Below, one piece after another: positions 1-6,889 of a DNA stretch of 8,689 nt. The DNA is taken from assembly GCA_028293775.1 (NCBI GenBank), contig JAQGOD010000194.1, positions 1 to 8,689 of the forward strand, read 5' to 3'. This DNA is from Gammaproteobacteria bacterium (lineage in GTDB: Bacteria > Pseudomonadota > Gammaproteobacteria > Steroidobacterales > Steroidobacteraceae). The first letter of the stretch is position 1. Each line of letters opens with the position of its first letter. Under the pieces are notes generated by a model that saw nothing but the letters and a program-made list of their open reading frames with translations, made no database searches and had not been told where the DNA came from. The translations under genes and the position numbers were made by a program.

Positions 1-44
1 CGGCAAGGCTTACCCCAAAAAGCAGCTAGTATAGTGCTTGCCCT

Positions 45-1031
45 ATGTCGGTCGCAGATCATCCTCATCCGGAAACGCAAAGCGCCCGGTCCGTGCTCAT
101 GGTGCGGCCGGCCCGATTCGGCTGCAACCCGCAAACAGCCGACACCAATGCTTTCCAGCGCACCCCAGAGCGTGGCGCTCCAGCGGAGCAACACGGCGCC
201 GTCCTACAAGAATTCGATGCACTGGCTGATGCGTTGATACGCGCTGGCGTGGAGGTGCTGGTCGCCCCCGATAGCGAGGAACCGGCAAAGCCGGATGCGA
301 TATTTCCCAACAATTGGGTGAGCTTCCATCACGACGGCACCGTGGCGCTCTATCCGATGCTGGCGCCCAACCGACGCTCTGAACGGCGCGAGGAAATTCT
401 CGAGCACGTGGTGCGCACAGGCGGGTTTCGGGTGTCTCGCACCGTCGATTTGAGCCATCGCGAAGCCGACGCGAAGTTTCTGGAAGGCACCGGCAGCGTC
501 GTGCTCGACCGGGTGCATCGGGTTGCTTACGCCTGCTCGTCGCCGCGTACGGATCTGGATGTGCTGGGCGAATTCGCGCAGCTGCTCGACTATGAACTGA
601 TGACTTTCGATGCCGTGGACGGCAAGGGACGCTCCATCTATCACACGAATGTGATGATGGCGATCGGCACCGGGTTTGCGGTGATTTGCGGGGAGTCCTT
701 CGCCAATGCCGCCCACCGCGCAGCGGTGTTTTCGCAGCTGCGCGCAACGAACCATGAGATCGTGGATATAACCCAGCAACAAATGACGCACTTTGCGGCC
801 AATGTGCTGGAACTTGCCTCCCCTAGTTCCAAGCTCCTTGCACTGTCGACAACCGCCATGGCCAGCTTGAACTTGGCGCAGCGGGACATTCTGGAGGCGC
901 ACGCAGACCTGCTCCCCGTATCGATACCCACAATCGAGCGCGTGGGCGGGGGCGGGGTGCGCTGCATGCTGGCGGAAATTCATTTGCCGAAACGGGATAC
1001 GGCGGCGCGCGCGCCCCTGGGCTTGAGTTAG
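45..1031 (+). CDS. ctlX: CtlX-family amidinohydrolase (citrulline/arginine-type guanidino-group hydrolase)
   Basis: This 328-residue protein belongs to the amidinotransferase/arginine deiminase-like (guanidino-modifying) fold. CtlX-family members hydrolyse citrulline or a related guanidino/ureido substrate in the cytosol, feeding ornithine/arginine metabolism. Visible signatures are MVRPARFGCNPQTA at residues 19–32, DAIFPNNW at 84–91, FLEGTGS at 145–151, YHTNVMM at 199–205 and GGGGVRCMLAEI at 301–312. By analogy with the family, Cys307, His200 and an acidic residue such as Glu147 would be the catalytic set. The length is normal for the family. ATG 45 leaves an 18-residue lead before the conserved core, which is usual for homologues, but no Shine-Dalgarno is visible. 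A TATAGT at 30–35 could be a -10 box giving a very short leader, although no -35 is evident. Met19 (position 99) is an alternative start. The family is clear; the exact substrate is not readable from sequence. Confidence 0.88.
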   Translation: MSVADHPHPETQSARSVLMVRPARFGCNPQTADTNAFQRTPERGAPAEQHGAVLQEFDALADALIRAGVEVLVAPDSEEPAKPDAIFPNNWVSFHHDGTVALYPMLAPNRRSERREEILEHVVRTGGFRVSRTVDLSHREADAKFLEGTGSVVLDRVHRVAYACSSPRTDLDVLGEFAQLLDYELMTFDAVDGKGRSIYHTNVMMAIGTGFAVICGESFANAAHRAAVFSQLRATNHEIVDITQQQMTHFAANVLELASPSSKLLALSTTAMASLNLAQRDILEAHADLLPVSIPTIERVGGGGVRCMLAEIHLPKRDTAARAPLGLS

Positions 1032-1045
1032 GCCATAATCGCCGC

Positions 1046-1690
1046 ATGCTGGAACTCGGCGTCAAATTGGTTTTTGCTTACTTGCTCGGGACTCTGCTCG
1101 GCAGCTTGATTCTCGGAAAGCTGCGCGGCGTGGATATTCGCAGCATGGGCAGCGGCAACGCGGGAGCCACCAATGCCCTGCGCACCCAAGGCAAGCTGTT
1201 CGGATTGCTCGTGCTCATCATCGACATCGCAAAGGGTGTCGTTGCGGTGTGGTGGCTGCCGGAGGTGTTCTTGCCCGGGATCGGCATCGATCCTGCGCTA
1301 TCGCGAGAATGGCTCACGGTGGCCTGCGGTTTTGCCGTGATCGTGGGACACGTGTATCCGGTGTGGTTCGATTTTCGCGGCGGAAAGGGAGCCGCCACCG
1401 TGGTGGGGGTGGTGGCAGCGATGGACTTGCGCTTGCTCCTGCCCTTGCTCGTGAGTTGGATCATCGTCGTGTCACTGTCCGGCTTCGTGAGCCTTGCCAC
1501 CATGCTGTCGACCGCGACGCTGGCTGTAGTGGTGCTGGTGACGGAACCCGATGATGTCCCACTCTGCACGTTCTGTGCGACGGTTGCCCTGTTTGTGATC
1601 TTCACTCATCGCAGCAACATCGCCCGCCTGCGTGCCGGCAAAGAGAATCGTGCACGGCGGCTATGGTTGTTTCGATCTCGAGCGGCATAA
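1046..1690 (+). CDS. plsY: Glycerol-3-phosphate acyltransferase PlsY (acyl-phosphate dependent)
   Basis: PlsY is an inner-membrane enzyme that moves an acyl group from acyl-phosphate to the sn-1 position of glycerol-3-phosphate, forming lysophosphatidic acid, the first step of phospholipid synthesis. The 214-residue product has the expected hydrophobic segments and all three family motifs: SMGSGNAGATN at 33–43, GHVYPVWFDFRGGKGAAT at 101–118, and HRSNIARLRAGKENR at 188–202. Length is typical. It starts 14 nt after ctlX. No good Shine-Dalgarno precedes ATG 1046, but CATAAT at 1034–1039 sits exactly 7 nt upstream, so a leaderless transcript is possible. A perfect GC palindrome (1004–1015) lies in the end of ctlX just upstream. 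The last 28 nt overlap the start of birA, suggesting co-transcription. Confidence 0.95.
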   Translation: MLELGVKLVFAYLLGTLLGSLILGKLRGVDIRSMGSGNAGATNALRTQGKLFGLLVLIIDIAKGVVAVWWLPEVFLPGIGIDPALSREWLTVACGFAVIVGHVYPVWFDFRGGKGAATVVGVVAAMDLRLLLPLLVSWIIVVSLSGFVSLATMLSTATLAVVVLVTEPDDVPLCTFCATVALFVIFTHRSNIARLRAGKENRARRLWLFRSRAA

Positions 1691-2673
1691 AACTTCCGCG
1701 GCTGCTATTGCTGCTGGCGGACGGCGAGATGCATTCCGGAGAATGGCTGGCTGCCGAGCTGCGTCAAACGCGGGCGGCTGTGTGGAAGGGAGTACAGCGG
1801 CTACGTGTGCTCGGGATCGCAGTTCAGGCGTTGCCACGCCGCGGCTACCGGCTTCAAGGGCCGGTTGAATTGTTGGATGCGCAGCGCATCCGTGCCGAGC
1901 TTTCGCCCGAATGCCAATCCCACTTGCACGCGCTGGAATTGTTGTTCGACGTCGATTCCACCAACACGCGCCTGCTGGCTGCGAAACCGCCGCCATCAGG
2001 CACCGCCGATGTCTGTCTGACCGAGTTGCAGCATGCCGGCCGCGGCCGCCTGGGACGGCGTTGGATTGCGCCTTTTGGGAGCGGCATCGCCATGTCGCTG
2101 GGCTGGACGTGCAGCGACGTGGTGCGTACCTTGCCCGCCTTGAGCTTGGGCGTCGGCGTCGCGGTGTCCCGCGCGCTCGCGCGTGCGGGCGCGGAGGGGA
2201 CTTCGCTTAAGTGGCCAAACGATATTTGGTACCGTGACCGCAAGCTCGGGGGTGTCCTGATCGAATTGCGGGCCGAGGCCGGCGGTCCGGCCCATGTGGT
2301 GATCGGCGTTGGACTCAATGTGCGGCTGCCTGAAGAGCTCCGGCACCAGATCGAGACGAGCGGGGTGGCGGTGGCGGCGGTGACCGATGCCTGCCAGGGG
2401 CGGCCGTCGCGCAATTTGCTGGCCGGGGCCATCTTGGACGAACTTTTGAGTATGCTGCTGCAGTACGAGCGCTTTGGATTCCCTGCATTTCGGGATGCGT
2501 GGATCGCCCTGGACGGTTTGAAAGACCGCCAAGCACAGGTGGTGGTCGGCGGGACGACGATTGCAGGGATTGCCCGGGGCGTTGATTCAGATGGAGCCCT
2601 GCTGCTCGAAACCGGGGATGGAATGCAACGATTTGTTTCTGGCGAAGCTAGTTTGCGGTTGGCACATGGCTGA
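1663..2673 (+). CDS. birA: Bifunctional biotin–[acetyl-CoA carboxylase] ligase / biotin-operon repressor BirA
   Basis: BirA makes biotinyl-5'-AMP, transfers biotin to the carrier subunit of acetyl-CoA carboxylase, and in two-domain forms also represses biotin genes. The 336-residue protein has an N-terminal winged-helix region (about 10–65, including SGEWLAAELRQTRAAVWKGV). The catalytic domain follows, with DSTNTRLL at 98–105, the biotin/ATP loop GRGRLGRRW at 126–134, SLKWPNDIW at 181–189 (Lys183 corresponds to the conserved ligase lysine) and GVGLNV at 215–220. A small C-terminal beta domain covers about 290–334. The DNA-binding domain suggests it is a repressor as well as a ligase, but I see no BirA operator or biotin-synthesis gene here. 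ATG 1663 overlaps plsY by 28 nt; no later ATG would keep the winged helix intact. The preceding Shine-Dalgarno (GGCGG) is weak, consistent with translational coupling. Confidence 0.94.
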   Translation: MVVSISSGIKLPRLLLLLADGEMHSGEWLAAELRQTRAAVWKGVQRLRVLGIAVQALPRRGYRLQGPVELLDAQRIRAELSPECQSHLHALELLFDVDSTNTRLLAAKPPPSGTADVCLTELQHAGRGRLGRRWIAPFGSGIAMSLGWTCSDVVRTLPALSLGVGVAVSRALARAGAEGTSLKWPNDIWYRDRKLGGVLIELRAEAGGPAHVVIGVGLNVRLPEELRHQIETSGVAVAAVTDACQGRPSRNLLAGAILDELLSMLLQYERFGFPAFRDAWIALDGLKDRQAQVVVGGTTIAGIARGVDSDGALLLETGDGMQRFVSGEASLRLAHG

Positions 2674-2689
2674 GGGCGGACGCTTGACG

Positions 2690-3424
2690 ATGTGGAAGAC
2701 CCTGGTCGTGAGCTTGGTGCTTGCCAACGTGTGCTATTTCTTATGGGCGCGAGACATTGCCAGGCCGCCCCAAAGCGCCGCAGCCCCGACGCCCGGTACG
2801 CTCAAGCTCGCGTCCGAGGCGGGCAGTACTCCCGCCGCTCCCGTCACGGGCACCGCGGGGGGTGCAGCGTCAGTTCCTGGAGTTCCCGTGACCGAGGATC
2901 AGCCGAAAGCCGGTGCCAATGCCCCCGGGCTGCTGAGCAATGTGAAGCGCTGCATCAGCGTCGGGCCATTTCGCGATGTTTCGGAGACGGCACACGCCGC
3001 CTCCACGTTGCGCGGCGGCGGCTATGACCCGCGACAGCGCGTTGCGGAGGGCGAGGTTTGGGCGGGAGTGTGGGTTTACCTGCCGCTCCCTGCGGCGCGG
3101 CCCGTGGTCGAACAGACGCTGGCCAAGCTCAAGGCCGGTGGAATCGACGATGCACTGGAAATGCCCGGCCCCACCGAAGGGTCGGTGATCTCTCTGGGTC
3201 TTTATAGCGAACCGAAACGAGCGCAAGCCCGGGTCGCTCAGGCGCAAGCGGTGGGTTTCAATCCCGCCATCGCGGACCGCAAGCGCAGCGGCAATGTGTA
3301 TTGGATCGACATCGATTTGAAGCCCACGGACGGCTTGCTGAACCCCTCTGACCTGCAAGGCGAGTCCGGCCGTATCGTTCGACTTGAAGTCAAAGGATGC
3401 CCCTCGACGGGCGGACCGTCATGA
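2690..3424 (+). CDS. Membrane-anchored SPOR-like domain protein
   Basis: The 244-residue product begins with one hydrophobic helix (LVVSLVLANVCYFLWA, 5–20). A Pro/Ala/Gly-rich linker (about 24–80) follows, then a folded region (about 85–212) that looks like a divergent SPOR domain: CISVGPFRDVSETAHAASTL at 88–107 and SVISLGLYSEPKRAQARVAQ at 165–184, the 'G-x-F/Y…A…A' pattern seen in two half-repeats. SPOR domains bind denuded septal peptidoglycan, so a periplasmic cell-wall or division role is inferred. I chose ATG 2690 because the helix follows it at once and GAGGGCGG lies about 10 nt upstream. ATG 2666, overlapping the birA stop, would add eight residues. Its stop overlaps the next start (ATGA). 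In related gammaproteobacteria such a gene commonly follows birA and coaX; coaX is not present here. The SPOR assignment is by pattern and moderately sure. Confidence 0.72.
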   Translation: MWKTLVVSLVLANVCYFLWARDIARPPQSAAAPTPGTLKLASEAGSTPAAPVTGTAGGAASVPGVPVTEDQPKAGANAPGLLSNVKRCISVGPFRDVSETAHAASTLRGGGYDPRQRVAEGEVWAGVWVYLPLPAARPVVEQTLAKLKAGGIDDALEMPGPTEGSVISLGLYSEPKRAQARVAQAQAVGFNPAIADRKRSGNVYWIDIDLKPTDGLLNPSDLQGESGRIVRLEVKGCPSTGGPS

Positions 3425-3828
3425 AAGCCCGATCGGTGCTGCTCAAGGTCGCGGGCGGAATCGGCGCCTTCATCGGCTATGGATGTCTTGCCGTATTTCT
3501 CTACGTCATCGGCACGCAGATCTACAAATGGTTTCGCGATGGCGAATGGACGCGTATCGGCATGGGAGACGGGATTCGAATCGTTCTCACGCATTGCTGT
3601 GTGAAAGATGGCGACAGCGGCAGGATCGCCAATTTCTTGCAGTGGTGGGAATCGCCGGCCACATGGCTGGGATTGCACAAGGTGCTCGAGGTCGTTCCGG
3701 TATCATTGGCATTGTTCGCGTTGAGTATCATCGGCAACTGCGTGTTCATCTTTTGCCAAGACCAACTGCGATTCCCGCGGCGGACTCGCAGCGCCATTGA
3801 AGTTTCCGCGTCGGTGAGCAAGCTTTGA
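3421..3828 (+). CDS. Hypothetical two-helix membrane protein
   Basis: I do not recognise a named family. The 135-residue product has two strong hydrophobic stretches, about residues 7–32 (ending GCLAVFLYVIG) and 88–111 (VLEVVPVSLALFALSIIGNC). A polar loop between them contains adjacent cysteines (THCCVKD, about 57–63) and a WESPATWLGLHK segment just before helix 2. The tail is basic (RFPRRTR). I chose ATG 3421 because it overlaps the previous stop as ATGA, a classic coupled start; ATG 3397 in the same frame would overlap the SPOR gene by 28 nt and add eight non-hydrophobic residues. The coupling suggests it is co-translated with the SPOR protein and may work in the same membrane. It ends only 4 nt before the copL-like gene, so a copper promoter may lie inside it. 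Confidence 0.68.
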   Translation: MKARSVLLKVAGGIGAFIGYGCLAVFLYVIGTQIYKWFRDGEWTRIGMGDGIRIVLTHCCVKDGDSGRIANFLQWWESPATWLGLHKVLEVVPVSLALFALSIIGNCVFIFCQDQLRFPRRTRSAIEVSASVSKL

Positions 3829-3832
3829 GCCT

Positions 3833-4162
3833 ATGACGACATTTCGACAATCGAGTACCCCTCGGCCTCGGCGCTTGCAGGCGCTGTGGTGGGTAGTCGC
3901 TTGGGCGTTCTTAGCGATTCAGGGGGGCGCGGGTTTTTCGCCGCAGTGCGGCTCACCTGGCATGACCGATTGTCAGCACTGCCAGCCGCACACCGAAGGC
4001 CAGGGTTGCTCGAGTTCGCATGGATGCAATGCCCAACTCGCGGCCGTAATAGTGCCATTGCTTGCACTCAGCTACTCGCCGATGCCGGTGACTCTGCCAA
4101 CCGCGCTTCCGGGCATTTCGACCCTCGCTTTCGACCCGCCTTTAAGACCTCCACCCGCGTAA
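3833..4162 (+). CDS. copL: CopL-like small Cys/His-containing leader protein of the copper operon
   Basis: This 109-residue protein has a basic N-terminus, one hydrophobic segment (about 18–35, WWVVAWAFLAIQGGAGF) that could be a signal peptide, and a Cys/His cluster: C39, C47, C50 (a CxxC with His49 inside), His53, C59, His63 and C65. A second hydrophobic stretch (68–82) follows, and the end FDPPLRPPPA resembles the 'RPPI/A' endings of CopL/DUF2946-like proteins found just upstream of copA in xanthomonads. There CopL is needed for copper-induced copAB expression, and metal binding is a plausible role. Position immediately before copAB is the strongest support. Overall identity cannot be checked here, so the symbol is tentative. 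No strong Shine-Dalgarno is visible. The start is 4 nt after the previous stop, and no clear copper-regulator operator is seen upstream. Confidence 0.6.
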   Translation: MTTFRQSSTPRPRRLQALWWVVAWAFLAIQGGAGFSPQCGSPGMTDCQHCQPHTEGQGCSSSHGCNAQLAAVIVPLLALSYSPMPVTLPTALPGISTLAFDPPLRPPPA

Positions 4163-4170
4163 CACGCTAG

Positions 4171-4184
4171 ACGCTTTGCAGCGT
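4171..4184 (+). promoter_or_regulatory. Stem-loop 1 in the copL–copA spacer, followed by a U-rich tract
   Basis: ACGCT (4171–4175) pairs perfectly with AGCGT (4180–4184) around a TTGC loop. It starts 8 nt after the copL stop, and GGTCTGTTTGTTGAT (4185–4199) follows, a T-rich but interrupted tail. This resembles a weak intrinsic terminator or attenuator. A second copy of the left arm, CACGCT at 4163–4168, could pair with AGCGTG at 4180–4185 instead, so two mutually exclusive forms exist. Short stems arise by chance, so function is inference. Confidence 0.35.
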
Positions 4185-4198
4185 GGTCTGTTTGTTGA

Positions 4199-4218
4199 TC
4201 GCGCACTTCGGTGCACGA
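4199..4218 (+). promoter_or_regulatory. Stem-loop 2 with C(UUCG)G tetraloop before the copA ribosome-binding site
   Basis: GCAC (4203–4206) and GTGC (4211–4214) pair around TTCG, giving the unusually stable C(UUCG)G tetraloop. After one C·A mismatch (4202/4215) three more pairs form (4199–4201 with 4216–4218). The helix ends 14 nt before the GGAG (4233–4236) that precedes ATG 4242. It could influence copA translation, mRNA processing or stability. The structure is visible in the sequence; the role is inferred. Confidence 0.45.
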
Positions 4219-4241
4219 GCCATACCGCTATTGGAGTTCGC

Positions 4242-5993
4242 ATGAAATTTTCAACTTTGCGAGGGTGTACTCCCGACATCCCTCGACGCCGGTTGGTCCA
4301 AGGATTGGCCGCGAGCAGCATCGCCGCGGCCTCTGGTTTATCTCTCTTTTCGCGTTCGAGCCGAGCGCAAGAGATGCCCGTGCCGAGGGCGCCTCAAACC
4401 CTAAGCGGCACCGAGTTTGATTTGACCATTGGCGATACGCCGATGAATTTTAACGGCCGATTACGCCCTACGACCTCCATAAACGGCAGCGTCCCGGCGC
4501 CGACCTTACGCTGGCGCGAAGGCAGCACCGTGACTTTACGCGTGCACAACAAGCTCGCCACCTCGAGTTCCATCCATTGGCACGGCATCATTTTGCCCTT
4601 CCGCATGGATGGCGTTCCCGGCATCAGTTTCCCCGGCATTCCTGCCGACGAGACTTTTACGTACCGGTTCCCGGTGCTCCAAAACGGCACGTATTGGTAT
4701 CACAGCCACACCCGCTTTCAGGAACAGACCGGCCTTTACGGCGCGATCGTGATCGAGCCGGCGGCGGGCGAATCGATCCGTGCGGATCGCGACCACGTCA
4801 TTCTGTTGAGCGACTGGACTGACGAAAATCCCGAGCACGTCTTCACGACGCTGAAGCAGATGAGCGATTTTTATAACTTTCAAATGCCCACGGCCCAAGA
4901 TTTCGCACGAGACGTATCTTCGATGGGCGTAAGAGGCGCGCTCTCCAAGCGGCGCATATGGAACCAGATGCGCATGAATCCGACCGACTTGGGCGATGTG
5001 TCCGGTTCGACCTATACCTATCTCATCAATGGGGCATCGCCTGCTGCGAATTGGACTGCAATCGCCAAAGCGGGCGAGCGAGTGCGCTTGCGCCTCATCA
5101 ATGGCTCGTCTTCGACCTTTTTCGATGTGCGCATACCTGGGCTCAAGATGACGGTGATCAGCGCCGACGGCCAGGCGGTAGACCCGGTGACGGTCGAGGA
5201 GATCCGCTTGGGAGCGGCTGAAACCTACGATGTAATCGTGGAACTCGAGGATGATCGCGCATACACCATTTTTGCGCAGTCGATGGATCGATCCGGGTAC
5301 GCACGCGCAACCTTAAGCCCCCGGCCGGGTCTGGAAGCGCAAGTCCCGCCGCTGGACCCTAAGACCTGGCTAACCATGACCGATATGGGCATGGAAGAGA
5401 TGGGAACTGCCGGACACGTGGCCGCGCAAAGCATGCAAGCGATGCCTGGAATGGATATGGGAGGTATGCAAGGCATGTCGATGAAGGACATGAAGAGCAA
5501 AGATCCGTCCGTCGATATGCGCGTGAGCGACCCCTCGCGCGCTCTCGATGATCCTGGCCCACGTTTACGCGATAACGGGCGGCGCGAGCTGACGTATGCG
5601 GATCTGCATACCACTGGTGGCTCGAAAGACCCGCGCGCCGCCGCGCGCGAAATACACTTGCGCCTCACCGGCAACATGCAGCGCTTCATTTGGGGATTTG
5701 ATGGGAAAAAATTCTCTCAAAGCCAACCGCTGCATTTCGATCATGGCGAACGGCTGCGCATCGTGCTCTCGAACGACACGATGATGGCGCATCCGATTCA
5801 TCTGCACGGCATGTTCGGCGAGCTCGAAGCCGCCAATGGCGAGGTGCTGGTACGCAAACACACGTTCATCGTACAACCGGGTAAGCAATTGAGTTACTTG
5901 GTCACGGCAGATAATCCCGGGCAGTGGGCATATCACTGTCATCTGCTCTACCACATGGAAGCCGGGATGTTCCGCGAAGTGGTGGTCGCATGA
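4242..5993 (+). CDS. copA: Periplasmic multicopper oxidase CopA (copper resistance)
   Basis: CopA proteins are Tat-exported multicopper oxidases that bind copper and probably oxidise Cu(I) in the periplasm. The 583-residue product starts with a twin-arginine signal (RRRLVQG at 15–21, hydrophobic region to about 36, likely cleavage near SRAQ, 40–43). All four copper-site motifs are present: HWHG at 112–115, HSH at 154–156, HPIHLHG at 517–523, and HCHLLYHMEAGM at 565–576 with Cys566, His571 and Met576 as probable type-1 ligands. A Met-rich insert (about 378–417, including MPGMDMGGMQGMSMKDM) is a likely extra Cu(I)-binding region. I prefer ATG 4242: GGAG lies 5 nt upstream and the Tat signal follows directly. 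ATG 4176 would add 22 residues and lies inside stem-loop 1. The stop overlaps the copB start (ATGA), so the two are coupled. Confidence 0.94.
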   Translation: MKFSTLRGCTPDIPRRRLVQGLAASSIAAASGLSLFSRSSRAQEMPVPRAPQTLSGTEFDLTIGDTPMNFNGRLRPTTSINGSVPAPTLRWREGSTVTLRVHNKLATSSSIHWHGIILPFRMDGVPGISFPGIPADETFTYRFPVLQNGTYWYHSHTRFQEQTGLYGAIVIEPAAGESIRADRDHVILLSDWTDENPEHVFTTLKQMSDFYNFQMPTAQDFARDVSSMGVRGALSKRRIWNQMRMNPTDLGDVSGSTYTYLINGASPAANWTAIAKAGERVRLRLINGSSSTFFDVRIPGLKMTVISADGQAVDPVTVEEIRLGAAETYDVIVELEDDRAYTIFAQSMDRSGYARATLSPRPGLEAQVPPLDPKTWLTMTDMGMEEMGTAGHVAAQSMQAMPGMDMGGMQGMSMKDMKSKDPSVDMRVSDPSRALDDPGPRLRDNGRRELTYADLHTTGGSKDPRAAAREIHLRLTGNMQRFIWGFDGKKFSQSQPLHFDHGERLRIVLSNDTMMAHPIHLHGMFGELEAANGEVLVRKHTFIVQPGKQLSYLVTADNPGQWAYHCHLLYHMEAGMFREVVVA

Positions 5994-6805
5994 AGAGAAA
6001 CGTATGGAGTGCTCTATTGAGTATTTGCCCGGTGCTCGGCGCCTTGGCTGCCACACCGCCGCCGGCGGCCGATGAAGCGAAGTCCGCGCATGCGTCCGAT
6101 CCGTCCCTGGAGCGCCCCGCCGCCACTGAGCAGTTCACGCCTGCAAAGATGCCCGGTATGGACTCGGACATGAACGATGGCGGCGTTCAGCACCGCGTCT
6201 GGATCGAGAACTTGGAAGGCGTGTACGGCACAACAAATGGCGGCGCCTGGGATGCTCAAGCGTGGCTGGGCGGGGATTTCGATAAACTCTGGATCAAGAC
6301 TGAGGGCGCGACGCTCGGAGGCAAGACACAAGGCGCCAAAGTCGAAGCACTGTGGGCGCGGGCGATTCTCCCGTTTTGGGATGCGCAACTCGGGATGCGG
6401 CACGACTTCAGCGGCGGCCTCGCCCGGGAGTGGGCGGCGTTAGGGGGGCTTGGCCTAACGCCATATTGGTTCGATGTTGAACTCACGGGTTACGTCGGGG
6501 AGGAGGGCCGCACCGCGGTGCGGCTCAAAACAGAATATGACCTCTACCTTAACCAACGTCTCATACTTAAACCCGAAATTGAATTGAACGCCTACGGCAA
6601 GCCCGACCGCGCACGAAATTTCGGGGCGGGTCTTGCCGATGGGCAGTTTGGGCTGCGCCTAAGGTATGAACTCACGCGGCGCTTCGCCCCGTATATCGGG
6701 TACGTCTATGACCGCAAGTTTGCAGGCTCCGCGACGCTTGCACGCCGTGCAAGTGATCCTGCCATCGATCATCGCGCCGTAGCGGGGATTCAGCTGTTTT
6801 TTTGA
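5990..6805 (+). CDS. copB: Outer-membrane copper resistance protein CopB
   Basis: CopB is an outer-membrane beta-barrel that acts with CopA in copper sequestration. The 271-residue product has a signal peptide (about 1–21, hydrophobic LLSICPVLGALA), a short disordered segment, then the CopB barrel. Recognisable stretches are WIENLEGVYG (71–80), LWIKTEGATLGGKTQGAKVEALWARAI split across 100–126, FWDAQLGMRHDF (129–140) and YVGEEGRTAVRLKTEYDL (168–185). A C-terminal aromatic residue follows the strand AVAGIQLFF, the normal outer-membrane assembly signal. ATG 5990 overlaps the copA stop as ATGA and begins a proper signal sequence; longer in-frame starts would lie inside copA. Many CopB proteins carry a long Met/His-rich N-terminal region; here only a remnant (MPGMDSDM, 54–61) is present, so this is a short form. 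Confidence 0.92.
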   Translation: MKRNVWSALLSICPVLGALAATPPPAADEAKSAHASDPSLERPAATEQFTPAKMPGMDSDMNDGGVQHRVWIENLEGVYGTTNGGAWDAQAWLGGDFDKLWIKTEGATLGGKTQGAKVEALWARAILPFWDAQLGMRHDFSGGLAREWAALGGLGLTPYWFDVELTGYVGEEGRTAVRLKTEYDLYLNQRLILKPEIELNAYGKPDRARNFGAGLADGQFGLRLRYELTRRFAPYIGYVYDRKFAGSATLARRASDPAIDHRAVAGIQLFF

Positions 6806-6807
6806 CA

Positions 6808-6835
6808 GCGCGGCGACGGCAATCCTGCGTTGCGC
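6808..6835 (+). terminator. Weak stem-loop after copB
   Basis: GCGCGGCG (6808–6815) can pair with TGCGTTGCGC in the segment 6828–6835 (six Watson-Crick and two G·U pairs, 12-nt loop). It begins 3 nt after the copB stop. No T-run follows, only CCCTCTT (6839–6845), so this is not a canonical intrinsic terminator; it may be a 3'-end or processing hairpin, or chance in GC-rich DNA. The rest of 6806–6889 shows no convincing promoter. A perfect TTGACA at 6802–6807 has no -10 at the right distance; TACACT at 6851–6856 is a poor candidate. Confidence 0.25.
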
Positions 6836-6889
6836 GAGCCCTCTTAAGGCTACACTGACGGTTCGGCTCACATGCAGCGAGGTTTCGAC

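Noticed and set aside
97..747. Long open frame on the - strand (216 codons) opposite ctlX, and a 259-codon frame at 204–983
   Set aside because: Both are antisense shadows of ctlX, whose family motifs are unmistakable. Their translations are Arg/His/Pro-rich with no recognisable domain, as expected in GC-rich DNA.
1004..1015. 12-bp perfect palindrome GGCGCGCGCGCC near the end of ctlX as a terminator
   Set aside because: It lies inside coding sequence, has no room for a loop without losing pairs, and is not followed by a T-run; alternating GC repeats are expected at this base composition.
4242..6805. TTA leucine codons in copA and copB as a sign of recent horizontal transfer
   Set aside because: TTA codons also occur in the SPOR gene and in both Crp/Fnr-like genes, so the cop genes do not stand out by eye. 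A proper codon-usage test would need the genome.
6802..6807. Perfect TTGACA overlapping the copB stop as a -35 box
   Set aside because: No acceptable -10 lies 16–18 bp downstream (CTGCGT region), and the hexamer falls largely within the copB stop codon and its flanks.
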